NCBI RefSeq assembly: GCF_023278365.1 | Contig: NZ_CP075338.1 | Location: 372,001 to 436,000, forward strand | Direction: 5' to 3' | Source: Epilithonimonas zeae | GTDB taxonomy: Bacteria > Bacteroidota > Bacteroidia > Flavobacteriales > Weeksellaceae | Length of the DNA stretch: 64,000 nucleotides | Shown here: one piece after another, positions 8,728-15,327 of the stretch | Position numbering within the stretch: the first letter of the stretch is position 1 | How the letters are laid out: each line of letters begins with the position of its first letter | Translations under genes and position numbers: made by a program | Notes under the pieces: generated by a model | Told to the model about the DNA's origin: nothing | What the model saw: the letters and a program-made list of their open reading frames with translations, nothing else | Databases searched by the model: none

Positions 8728-9138
8728 ATGTACAAGAAAATACTTGCAGGTTTGGGCGGTGCGATTGCCCTGAACCTTTTGCACGAAATCGTTAGGAAAA
8801 ACTGCACGAATGTGCCGGAAGTGAACAAAGTAGGAGAGGAAGCTCTCAACAAAGCTTTGGATACTGTCAATATGAAAATTACCAACCACGACCAACTCTA
8901 TGCTGCAACACTGGCGGGAGATGTTATCAGTAATGCTGCTTATTATGCAGCAACAGCTACAAGTGGTTTTAATATTGCATCGGATATTACTGCTGGTTTA
9001 GGAGCGGTGGTATTACCAAAACAAATGGGTCTTGATGATGCTCCAGTTGCGGAAACGACACAGAAAAAACTGTTGACTGTAGGTTATTATCTTTTTGGAG
9101 CCGTGGTAACAAAACTCATCTATCATAAAATAAAATAG
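8728..9138 (+). CDS. hypothetical membrane-associated protein
   Basis: The product starts MYKKILAGLGGAIALNLLHE, a glycine-rich hydrophobic helix, and ends with a second one (LLTVGYYLFGAVVTKLIYHK). Between them is an Ala-rich stretch (ISNAAYYAATATSG) that also looks membrane-seeking. An in-frame ATG at 8683 would add 15 residues; I prefer 8728 because the hydrophobic helix then follows directly. Function unknown. A strong terminator follows seven bases after the stop. Confidence 0.55.
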   Translation: MYKKILAGLGGAIALNLLHEIVRKNCTNVPEVNKVGEEALNKALDTVNMKITNHDQLYAATLAGDVISNAAYYAATATSGFNIASDITAGLGAVVLPKQMGLDDAPVAETTQKKLLTVGYYLFGAVVTKLIYHKIK

Positions 9139-9144
9139 GATATT

Positions 9145-9183
9145 AAAAAGCCTCGTTTCATCCATTGAAACGAGGCTTTTTTT
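9145..9183 (+). terminator. strong intrinsic terminator
   Basis: AAAGCCTCGTTTCA pairs with TGAAACGAGGCTTT around a five-base loop, followed by a T run. A near copy lies at 9877-9911. Confidence 0.85.
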
Positions 9184-9343
9184 ATTCTTTAATGAATTTT
9201 TCAACTTTTTCTCCAAAATCGGTTTTTATTTTCAGGATGTAATTTCCTTTTGATAATTGAGAAACATTGACTTTAGTAGATTTTTCTGTTTTTATGAGAA
9301 TTCCTAAAGTATTATATATTTTAACGAAATTATTATGAATCAT
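9182..9343 (-). pseudogene. orphan type IX secretion C-terminal sorting domain fragment
   Basis: Reading the minus strand from an ATG at 9343 gives 53 residues that match the Por secretion (type A) C-terminal sorting domain: FVKIYNTLGILIKTEKSTK, then VNVSQLSKGNYILKIKTD, GEKVEKFIKE. In this domain the order is a VxIYNxxG strand, a central LxxGxYIxKI and a final basic KFIKE. It normally ends a large secreted protein, but here nothing in frame precedes it: an in-frame stop lies a few codons upstream, and the neighbouring gene (9333-9845) ends in another frame. It is best seen as the scar of a deleted or frameshifted secreted-protein gene. Confidence 0.7.
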
Positions 9344-9845
9344 AATCATCATTAGTTAAAATCGATAAATACCAAAAGCCTATTTCGTCGCCATAATTAT
9401 TTTCTCCAGTAGTTGATCTGATAATAAATGTTGTTGTTGCACCTCGATATATTTTTTTCATTTCATTATCTACTATTTCTGAAGATATCAGTTTACATCC
9501 ATATCCTTTTATAGCATTCATATACTCTGTATATTTTGCTTTTTTAAAGAACTGAATTGTAATTTTCGTTTTATCAAAGTCATTTTTGAAGGCATAGAGT
9601 ATATAAGATTCTGCATGATCGGGTTGATCTGGTACTTTATTATATAAAAAAAAGACTTGTGAAAATTCTTCGTTGAAATCAGCTTTACCAGCTTCTTTAA
9701 ACTCCCAACCTTTAGAAACCAAATATTCTTCAGCATTAGCTAAATTTTTCTTTCTAATTTCTAAGAGCTGAGCTAATGATAAATTTTGAGCTTGTAAGGC
9801 AATATTTATTAAACTAAAAATAATTAATAGTAAAAAGTTTTTCAT
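9333..9845 (-). CDS. secreted hypothetical protein, 170 aa
   Basis: A signal peptide is clear (MKNFLLLIIFSLINIALQAQ, cleavage after residue 19 or 20). The mature region is mixed alpha/beta with aromatic-rich strands (SQVFFLYNKVPD, ESYILYAFKND, TKITIQFFKKAK) and a C-terminal TTFIIRS, FWYLSIL. I do not recognise the family. Its stop overlaps the sorting-domain fragment at 9182-9343 in a different frame, so it could once have been fused to that domain; as it stands it would be exported to the periplasm only. Confidence 0.6.
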   Translation of the reverse strand: MKNFLLLIIFSLINIALQAQNLSLAQLLEIRKKNLANAEEYLVSKGWEFKEAGKADFNEEFSQVFFLYNKVPDQPDHAESYILYAFKNDFDKTKITIQFFKKAKYTEYMNAIKGYGCKLISSEIVDNEMKKIYRGATTTFIIRSTTGENNYGDEIGFWYLSILTNDDYDS

Positions 9846-9876
9846 TTATAGTTTGTATGATTTTATTAGTTTAGAT

Positions 9877-9911
9877 TAAAGCCTCGCTCAAATGAATGAA
9901 ACGAGGCTTTA
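9877..9911. terminator. hairpin downstream of frr
   Basis: TAAAGCCTCG pairs with CGAGGCTTTA. It lies 21 bases past the frr stop. The better T run is on the plus strand (TTTATTTTTT), so its strength as the frr terminator is uncertain. It has the same length and outer arms as the terminator at 9145. Confidence 0.6.
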
Positions 9912-9932
9912 TTTTTTAAAAAGAGAAAAAAC

Positions 9933-10487
9933 TTAAACTTTTAAGATTTCTGCTTCTTTGATTTTCAAATGTTCATCAGCTTTCTTAACATAAGCATCTG
10001 TCAAATCCTGAATGTCTTTTTCAACCCCTTTAATAAGGTCTTCCGCAACACCTTCCAATCTTTTCAGTTCTTTGTTACCTTCTTGTCTCGCGTTTCTGAT
10101 GGTTACTTTTGTCTGATCAGTTTCTCCTTTTGCCTGTTTTGCCAATTCGCGTCTTCTGTCCTCTGTTAAAGGCGGAACATTGATAATGATAACATCACCA
10201 TTGTTAGACGGTGCAAATCCAAGGTTAGAGTTTACGATTCCTTTTCCAATTGCTCCCAAGGCTGTTCTGTCCCAAGGCTGGATAGAAAGCGTCATTGCAT
10301 CTACCACAGAAACGTTGGCGACTTGACTAAGTGGAGTTGGTGCACCGTAGTATTCTACCATTACATCCTGTACCATAGCTGTAGAAGCACGACCTGCTCT
10401 AATCTTTTGAAAAGCGTGATCCAAATGCTTGATTGCAGCATCCATCTCTTGCTTTACCGATGCTACAATGAGTTCTAATTCTTCCAT
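9933..10487 (-). CDS. frr: ribosome recycling factor
   Basis: The 184-residue protein matches RRF along its length: MEELELIVASVKQEMDAAI, HAFQKIRAGRAS, the hinge and domain II around SIQPWDRTALGAIGKGIVNS, and the C-terminal helix ending LKIKEAEILKV. RRF splits the post-termination ribosome together with EF-G. An in-frame ATG at 10517 would add ten residues unlike the family (MCQLSNFKYT), so I chose 10487. It follows pyrH, the usual order in bacteria; the 106-base gap between them is AT-rich and could hold a second promoter. Confidence 0.95.
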   Translation of the reverse strand: MEELELIVASVKQEMDAAIKHLDHAFQKIRAGRASTAMVQDVMVEYYGAPTPLSQVANVSVVDAMTLSIQPWDRTALGAIGKGIVNSNLGFAPSNNGDVIIINVPPLTEDRRRELAKQAKGETDQTKVTIRNARQEGNKELKRLEGVAEDLIKGVEKDIQDLTDAYVKKADEHLKIKEAEILKV

Positions 10488-10593
10488 TGTATATTTAAAA
10501 TTTGATAATTGACACATATTTTATTCATAAATGATAATTTATAAACGATAAATAATTCGATATTGATATCATTTATCACTCATTAATTATCAA

Positions 10594-11301
10594 TTATACG
10601 TTAACTAAGGTTCCGATATTTTCTCCGTCTACCAGTTTTTCCAGATTACCTTCTTTGTTCATATCAAAAACGATGATTGGTAACTTGTTTTCGTGGCTCA
10701 AAGTGAAAGCGGTCATATCCATAACTTTCAGATTTTTTTCAAAAACCTCGTCGAAAGATAGGCTGTTGAATTTCACTGCGTCTGCATTTTTTTCAGGATC
10801 ACTGTCGTATATTCCGTCCACTCTGGTTCCTTTCAGGATTACATCTGCGTCAATTTCGATTGCTCTAAGTGTTGCAGCAGTATCTGTCGTGAAATATGGA
10901 TTTCCAGTTCCAGCTCCGAAGATTACAACACGTCCTTTTTCCAAATGACGAACTGCTTTTCTTTTGATGAAAGGTTCAGCTACTTTGTCCATTTCGATAG
11001 CAGATTGCAATCTGGTGATAATTCCGGCATCTTCCAAAGCACCTTGTAGAGCCATTCCGTTGATAACCGTTGCAAGCATTCCCATATAATCTCCCTGAAC
11101 GCGGTCCATTCCTTTTGCAGCACCGGCTAATCCTCTGAAAATATTTCCACCACCGATAACAATCGCTACTTCGCAGCCTTTATCTACTACTTTTTTGATT
11201 TCGACTGCATACTCTTTCAGTCTGTCGTTATCGATGCCGTATTGGCGTTCTCCCATAAGTGCTTCACCACTCAATTTCAGAAGGATTCTTTTATATTTCA
11301 T
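10594..11301 (-). CDS. pyrH: uridylate kinase
   Basis: UMP kinase of the amino-acid-kinase fold, which makes UDP from UMP in pyrimidine synthesis. Key features are the phosphate loop [14 protein letters not shown] at residues 4-17, [10 protein letters not shown] with the glycine-rich nucleotide turn, [13 protein letters not shown], and [17 protein letters not shown]. The length of 235 residues is normal. It is the first gene of the pyrH-frr pair and reads divergently from porQ. Confidence 0.96.
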   Translation of the reverse strand: MKYKRILLKLSGEALMGERQYGIDNDRLKEYAVEIKKVVDKGCEVAIVIGGGNIFRGLAGAAKGMDRVQGDYMGMLATVINGMALQGALEDAGIITRLQSAIEMDKVAEPFIKRKAVRHLEKGRVVIFGAGTGNPYFTTDTAATLRAIEIDADVILKGTRVDGIYDSDPEKNADAVKFNSLSFDEVFEKNLKVMDMTAFTLSHENKLPIIVFDMNKEGNLEKLVDGENIGTLVNV

Positions 11302-11401
11302 CTAGCTTGTAATTACTTTTTGATTTTTATTTCAAATTTTGACTGTGCAAATATAATGAAAGCAAAAGAATTACGTTAATGAAAAAGATAGTAGTCCAAA
11401 A

Positions 11402-11433
11402 ATTTTGATACGCATCAAAATAGATTATTTTTG
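11402..11433 (+). promoter_or_regulatory. Bacteroidota-type promoter of porQ
   Basis: TTTG at 11404-11407, an 18-base spacer, then TATTTTTG at 11426-11433 matches the TTTG/TAnnTTTG consensus. It covers the upstream in-frame TTG at 11431 and so argues for a later start codon. Confidence 0.65.
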
Positions 11434-11451
11434 CAAAGCCAAAAGACAGTG

Positions 11452-12447
11452 TTGAAGAAGTTTTACAATCTTTTTTTTATCGCAATTTCCACTATGGTTT
11501 TCTCTCAAACGGGAACCTCGGTTTATCAGTTTCTTAATATTCCGATTTCTCCAAGACAAGCAGTTTTGGGAGATGCTATTTCTGTTCGGGATTATGATGT
11601 CAATTTCACAGCAGCCAATCCGGCTCTTATGAATCTTGCAATGGATAAAATGTTATCCGTCAATTATGCGTCATATTTAGCTGATACCAAAATTGGAAGT
11701 GTCAATTATGTTCGTGATTTGGGTGAGGGACATTTAGCATCGTTCAGTGCAAGATATATGGATTACGGAAGTATGCCAAGAACGGATGAGAATTCTATTG
11801 TTAATGGTGATTTTTCTGCAATGGATGCTTCTGTCGGACTTGGTTATGCGTATCAGTTTGAAGATGATTTCACGATTGGAATCAATGGTAATTTTGTAAC
11901 TTCAAAGATCGATACTTATACATCTTCTGCTGTTACAGCAAGTGCGGGAGTTACTTACCATTTTGATAAAACCAATGAAACCCTAGCCTTGGTTTTTAGG
12001 AATTTTGGATATCAAATCAAACCATATAACGGTGTGAGAGAAAGGTTACCTTTCCGTGTGGATCTTGGTTATACTAAAATTTTGGATGAATTTCCAGCAG
12101 CATTAACGATTACGGCACACGATCTTCAGCAATTTAATATCTCTGCGGAAACAGATATCAATGGACAGCCTACCAAATTCGGAAGAAAAGTTTTGGACCA
12201 TATTTCTTTGGGAGCAGAATTATTTCCTGGTCAGGCTTTCAATATCAGATTCGGATATAATGTCAAGAGAGGAGGAGAACTGGCAGTTTTGGATCAAAGA
12301 AGTTTTACAGGTTTGTCTGCAGGTTTCAGTTTGAAGATTTCTTCTTTCAGATTCGATTATTCTCACATGCGTTATCATAATGCTTCCAATGTAAATATGC
12401 TGGGGCTTACAATGGATTTGATAGAACTTGGCGGAAATAGGAGATAG
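11452..12447 (+). CDS. porQ: type IX secretion system protein PorQ
   Basis: The product is a predicted outer-membrane beta-barrel of the PorQ family, which works with PorV and PorU in the type IX secretion system that exports proteins carrying the C-terminal sorting domain. Supporting features are a signal peptide (KKFYNLFFIAISTMVFSQ), the early TSVYQFLNIPISPRQAVLGD typical of PorV/PorQ relatives, alternating amphipathic strands, and the usual position directly ahead of cmk. I chose TTG 11452 because the promoter -10 box runs to 11433 and this start gives a canonical Met-Lys-Lys signal peptide. The alternative TTG at 11431 lies inside the -10 box. Confidence 0.88.
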   Translation: MKKFYNLFFIAISTMVFSQTGTSVYQFLNIPISPRQAVLGDAISVRDYDVNFTAANPALMNLAMDKMLSVNYASYLADTKIGSVNYVRDLGEGHLASFSARYMDYGSMPRTDENSIVNGDFSAMDASVGLGYAYQFEDDFTIGINGNFVTSKIDTYTSSAVTASAGVTYHFDKTNETLALVFRNFGYQIKPYNGVRERLPFRVDLGYTKILDEFPAALTITAHDLQQFNISAETDINGQPTKFGRKVLDHISLGAELFPGQAFNIRFGYNVKRGGELAVLDQRSFTGLSAGFSLKISSFRFDYSHMRYHNASNVNMLGLTMDLIELGGNRR

Positions 12448-12514
12448 CGTTTGAGAGTTTTAGTGTATTAAAGTATTTTTTAATTTTTCTCAATGCCAAA
12501 ATCTCAGAATTTTC

Positions 12515-12522
12515 TAATTTTG
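12515..12522 (+). promoter_or_regulatory. -10 box of cmk, very close to the start codon
   Basis: TAATTTTG ends four bases before the cmk ATG at 12527, which would make the transcript leaderless or nearly so. No clear -33 box was found. Confidence 0.45.
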
Positions 12523-12526
12523 CGCT

Positions 12527-13204
12527 ATGATAAAAAAACCGGTAATTGCTATCGATGGCTTTTCATCCACGGGAAAAAGTTCGATTTCTAAAATCATCGC
12601 CAAAAGGTTAGGTCTTATCCATATGGATACAGGCGCGCTTTACAGAGGTATTACTTTTTATGCTATTCAGAATTGTACAGATAACGATGGTAATATTGAT
12701 TTGCAAAAATTAATTTCTTCACTTCCTAAAATCAATCTAGAATTTCAAAATATTGATGGAGAACTGATTCTGTTTCTTAATGGAAAAAATATCGATAAAG
12801 AAATCCGTTTTCCTCAAGTTTCAGATAATGTAAGTCAGGTCGCAAAAGAAGCAGAGGTTCGTAATTTTCTGTTGAATACTCAAAGAGATATTGCTGAAAA
12901 AGGTGGAGTGATAATGGATGGAAGAGATATCGGAACAGTTGTCCTCCCTAATGCGGATTACAAATTTTTTATGACAGCAAGTCAGGATGAGCGTGCCAGA
13001 AGACGTTTTCTGGAATTGGAATTGGCAGGTGAAAAAACAGATGTGGAAACTGTGAAACAAAACCTGATCTCTCGTGATAAGATCGACAGTGAAAGAGAAA
13101 TTTCTCCTCTGAAACAGGCTAATGACGCTATTTTGATTGATAACACTAATATCAACAAAGAAGAAACGATTGAGTTGATTTTATCCTATATCAAAAAGTT
13201 TTAA
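12527..13204 (+). CDS. cmk: cytidylate kinase
   Basis: (d)CMP kinase, which phosphorylates CMP and dCMP with ATP. The P-loop GFSSTGKSS is at residues 11-19, followed by the HMDTGALYRGITF nucleoside site, the MDGRDIGTVVLPNADYKFF core and the LID region with ERARRRFLELE-like arginines (DERARRRFLE). Length 225 matches the family. It is downstream of porQ by 79 bases, the common flavobacterial order. The -10 box directly before the ATG suggests its own, nearly leaderless, promoter. Confidence 0.96.
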   Translation: MIKKPVIAIDGFSSTGKSSISKIIAKRLGLIHMDTGALYRGITFYAIQNCTDNDGNIDLQKLISSLPKINLEFQNIDGELILFLNGKNIDKEIRFPQVSDNVSQVAKEAEVRNFLLNTQRDIAEKGGVIMDGRDIGTVVLPNADYKFFMTASQDERARRRFLELELAGEKTDVETVKQNLISRDKIDSEREISPLKQANDAILIDNTNINKEETIELILSYIKKF

Positions 13205-13307
13205 CAAAATTTTAAGAGCCTTATTTTTTCTTTGGCATTTTAGTTGTAAATTTAGAATCATCAAAATCATCAAATCGAATTTTACAATAAACTAAAAATT
13301 ATAAATA

Positions 13308-13685
13308 ATGTCAAAAAAATCAAATTCAGCAGCAGTATTAGCAGCATTGTTAGCAGGAGCTGCAACAGGAGTTATATTAGGATTACTTTATGCTCCGGAA
13401 GAAGGTAAAGAAACAAGAAAAAAAATCAGAGAAAAAGCAAACGACTTGAAAGATAAAGCTGTAGATGAATACGGTAAAACTTCTGAAAAAGTGAGAGATG
13501 CTTATTCTGATGTTTCTCACAATGTAAGAGATAAATACCAATCACTATCTTCTACTTTCAAAGAAACAGCTCAAAATGTAGCTTCTACAGTGAAAGATAG
13601 TTATGACAAATACAAAGATCAGATTGTTTCCAAAACTTCTGATGTTGTAAAAGATGTAGAAACAGAATTAGATGGTTTGAAATAG
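13308..13685 (+). CDS. YtxH domain protein
   Basis: A glycine/alanine-rich membrane helix (residues 8-27) ends in GLLYAPEEGKETRKKI, the hallmark of YtxH-domain proteins. The remaining 90 residues form a long amphipathic helix rich in Lys, Asp and Tyr, with repeated pieces such as KVRDAYSDVSHNVRDKYQSL. Homologues are small stress or envelope proteins of unknown mechanism. It is followed by its own terminator and then by a holin-like and an unknown gene, a grouping that suggests a shared envelope role. Confidence 0.85.
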   Translation: MSKKSNSAAVLAALLAGAATGVILGLLYAPEEGKETRKKIREKANDLKDKAVDEYGKTSEKVRDAYSDVSHNVRDKYQSLSSTFKETAQNVASTVKDSYDKYKDQIVSKTSDVVKDVETELDGLK

Positions 13686-13704
13686 CCTAATCTAATATAG
13701 TTAT

Positions 13705-13737
13705 AAAAAGGAATTTAGTTTCTAAATTCCTTTTTTT
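13705..13737 (+). terminator. terminator after the YtxH gene
   Basis: GGAATTTAG and CTAAATTCC form a stem with a three-base loop, preceded by A5 and followed by T7. Confidence 0.85.
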
Positions 13738-13775
13738 GTAAATAATTGTGTAATTTTAAAACTAATAAGATTCTT

Positions 13776-14084
13776 ATGATTGATATTATAAAAGATTATA
13801 CGACCAAGCGTCTGGATCTGATAAAACTCCAGTTCACGGAAAAATCGTCACTTTCAGCGGGAATTATTGCGTTTCTATCTATATTATTAATTGCATTTTC
13901 TTTTTTTATTATCTTATTCAATTTCGGAATTGCATTTCTCATTGGGCAATCTTTAGGTAATGCCGCACACGGATTTTTGATTGTTGCAGGATTCTATTTT
14001 GTGTTGATGATAATCGTTTTCCTGATGAAGAAAAAAATTGTAACCGTTGTAGCAAACCAAGTTATTGACTTTCTAAAAAAATAA
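13776..14084 (+). CDS. phage-holin-family-like membrane protein
   Basis: The 102-residue protein has an N-terminal amphipathic part (MIDIIKDYTTKRLDLIKLQF) and two membrane helices (IIAFLSILLIAFSFFIILF and HGFLIVAGFYFVLMIIVFL) followed by a basic KKKIVTVV end. This layout fits the Phage_holin_3_6 family, chromosomal proteins that are named after holins but are not known to lyse cells. The start at 13776 was preferred over one at 13746 because the family begins with this amphipathic helix. It is two bases from the next gene, so they form an operon. Confidence 0.7.
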   Translation: MIDIIKDYTTKRLDLIKLQFTEKSSLSAGIIAFLSILLIAFSFFIILFNFGIAFLIGQSLGNAAHGFLIVAGFYFVLMIIVFLMKKKIVTVVANQVIDFLKK

Positions 14085-14086
14085 TT

Positions 14087-14581
14087 ATGGCGACTAAATA
14101 TACTAACTTAGATGAGTTGAGAAGTGAAAAAAGACTTCTGAAAAAGGAGATTGGAGAGTTGGAAGATATTCTGACCTTCAAAAGTAAAAAAGAGAGTCTG
14201 GGAGTTTTGACGCATGGATTTACCGATAAATACCTAAAAGAAACTCAAAATGCAGAAGGTGAAAACGAACTTTCTTTGGATACTCAAAATATAATGCGGG
14301 AAATATCTTCTGGACTGAAAGAGTCTGCATCCAAAAAAAATGTAATGAGTTTGGCTAGCGATAGTTTATCTTCCGGATTATTGGAAACCACAATTAAAAT
14401 GGGAGTTGTATCTTTGGTGGGAAATTTTGCAAAAAAAAGCGTGATGAATAAAAACTGGAAAAGAAAACTATTGGGGCTTGCATTGATTTATGTAGCACCT
14501 TATGCCCTTAGATTTGCACGAAAAAAGCTGGATGAGTTCCAGAGAAATAAAACAGCGAAAAGCTTAGAAAAATTGATTTAG
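14087..14581 (+). CDS. hypothetical protein in YtxH/holin-like cluster
   Basis: The N-terminal 45 residues are a charged coiled coil (DELRSEKRLLKKEIGELEDIL). The C-terminal half has a possible membrane helix (RKLLGLALIYVAPYALRF) flanked by lysines. The gene begins two bases after the holin-like gene, so the two are probably translated together. No known domain is recognised. The partners suggest a cell-envelope or membrane-stress function. Confidence 0.65.
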   Translation: MATKYTNLDELRSEKRLLKKEIGELEDILTFKSKKESLGVLTHGFTDKYLKETQNAEGENELSLDTQNIMREISSGLKESASKKNVMSLASDSLSSGLLETTIKMGVVSLVGNFAKKSVMNKNWKRKLLGLALIYVAPYALRFARKKLDEFQRNKTAKSLEKLI

Positions 14582-14598
14582 TTATAAATCAATTTTTT

Positions 14599-15327
14599 TT
14601 ATTTTTTAGAGAATATTTCTCCCAAAATGATTCCTGTTGACATAGAAACATTCAAACTTTCTGTGGATTGATTTCTCCCGAATCTTGGGATGGTAATCAT
14701 TTTAGTAATCAGATTTTCTGTAGAAGATCTCAGTCCATTGCCTTCGTTCCCAAAAACTAAGGAGAATCTTTCCGGGAATTGGGTTTTATAAATATTCTCT
14801 CCATCCATATCGGTTCCGAGAATAGGATATTCGTAAGTAGAAAGATAATCTTCCAAATCAACATAACAAACATTCACTCTTAGAAAAGAACCCATTGTTG
14901 CTTGTATCACTTTGGGATTATAAACATCTACAGTATCATTACTGCAAATAATCTGTTCTATCCCAAACCAATCTGCCAATCTGATGATCGTTCCCAGGTT
15001 TCCGGGATCCTGAATTCCGTCCAAAACCAATTGAATTGAAACATCTTTCAGAACTTTATTTTCTGGAATTTTGCAAACTGCTACAGAATCCTTCGGAGTT
15101 TGTAAAAAGCTGATTTTTTTGAGTTCAGCGGGCAAGATTTTTGTTTCGTTTGCCGTTTTTATATTTAATACCTCGGGATCAATGGAATACAGGTTGGTAA
15201 TTTCGTAATCAGAATTTGGTAGTTCTTTTATGATTTTATTACCTTCAACTAAAAACAAATTGTATTTTTGCCTGTATTTCTTTTTGTCCAGAGATTGTAT
15301 AGTCTTTATAGTATGAGCCGTAAGCAT
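14599..15327 (-). CDS. SpoU/TrmH-family RNA 2'-O-methyltransferase
   Basis: A SPOUT-class enzyme that transfers methyl from SAM to a ribose 2'-OH in rRNA or tRNA. The three SpoU motifs are present: motif 1 DPGNLGTIIRLADWFG, motif 2 SLVFGNEGNGL, and motif 3 ESLNVSMSTGIILGEIF. An N-terminal substrate-binding domain (KKYRQKYNLFLVEGNKI) is typical of the RlmB/TsnR-like group. The start at 15327 (MLTAHTIKTI) is favoured over 15354. This start lies 15 bases inside the divergent tamL gene, so the two open frames overlap head to head. Confidence 0.88.
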   Translation of the reverse strand: MLTAHTIKTIQSLDKKKYRQKYNLFLVEGNKIIKELPNSDYEITNLYSIDPEVLNIKTANETKILPAELKKISFLQTPKDSVAVCKIPENKVLKDVSIQLVLDGIQDPGNLGTIIRLADWFGIEQIICSNDTVDVYNPKVIQATMGSFLRVNVCYVDLEDYLSTYEYPILGTDMDGENIYKTQFPERFSLVFGNEGNGLRSSTENLITKMITIPRFGRNQSTESLNVSMSTGIILGEIFSKK

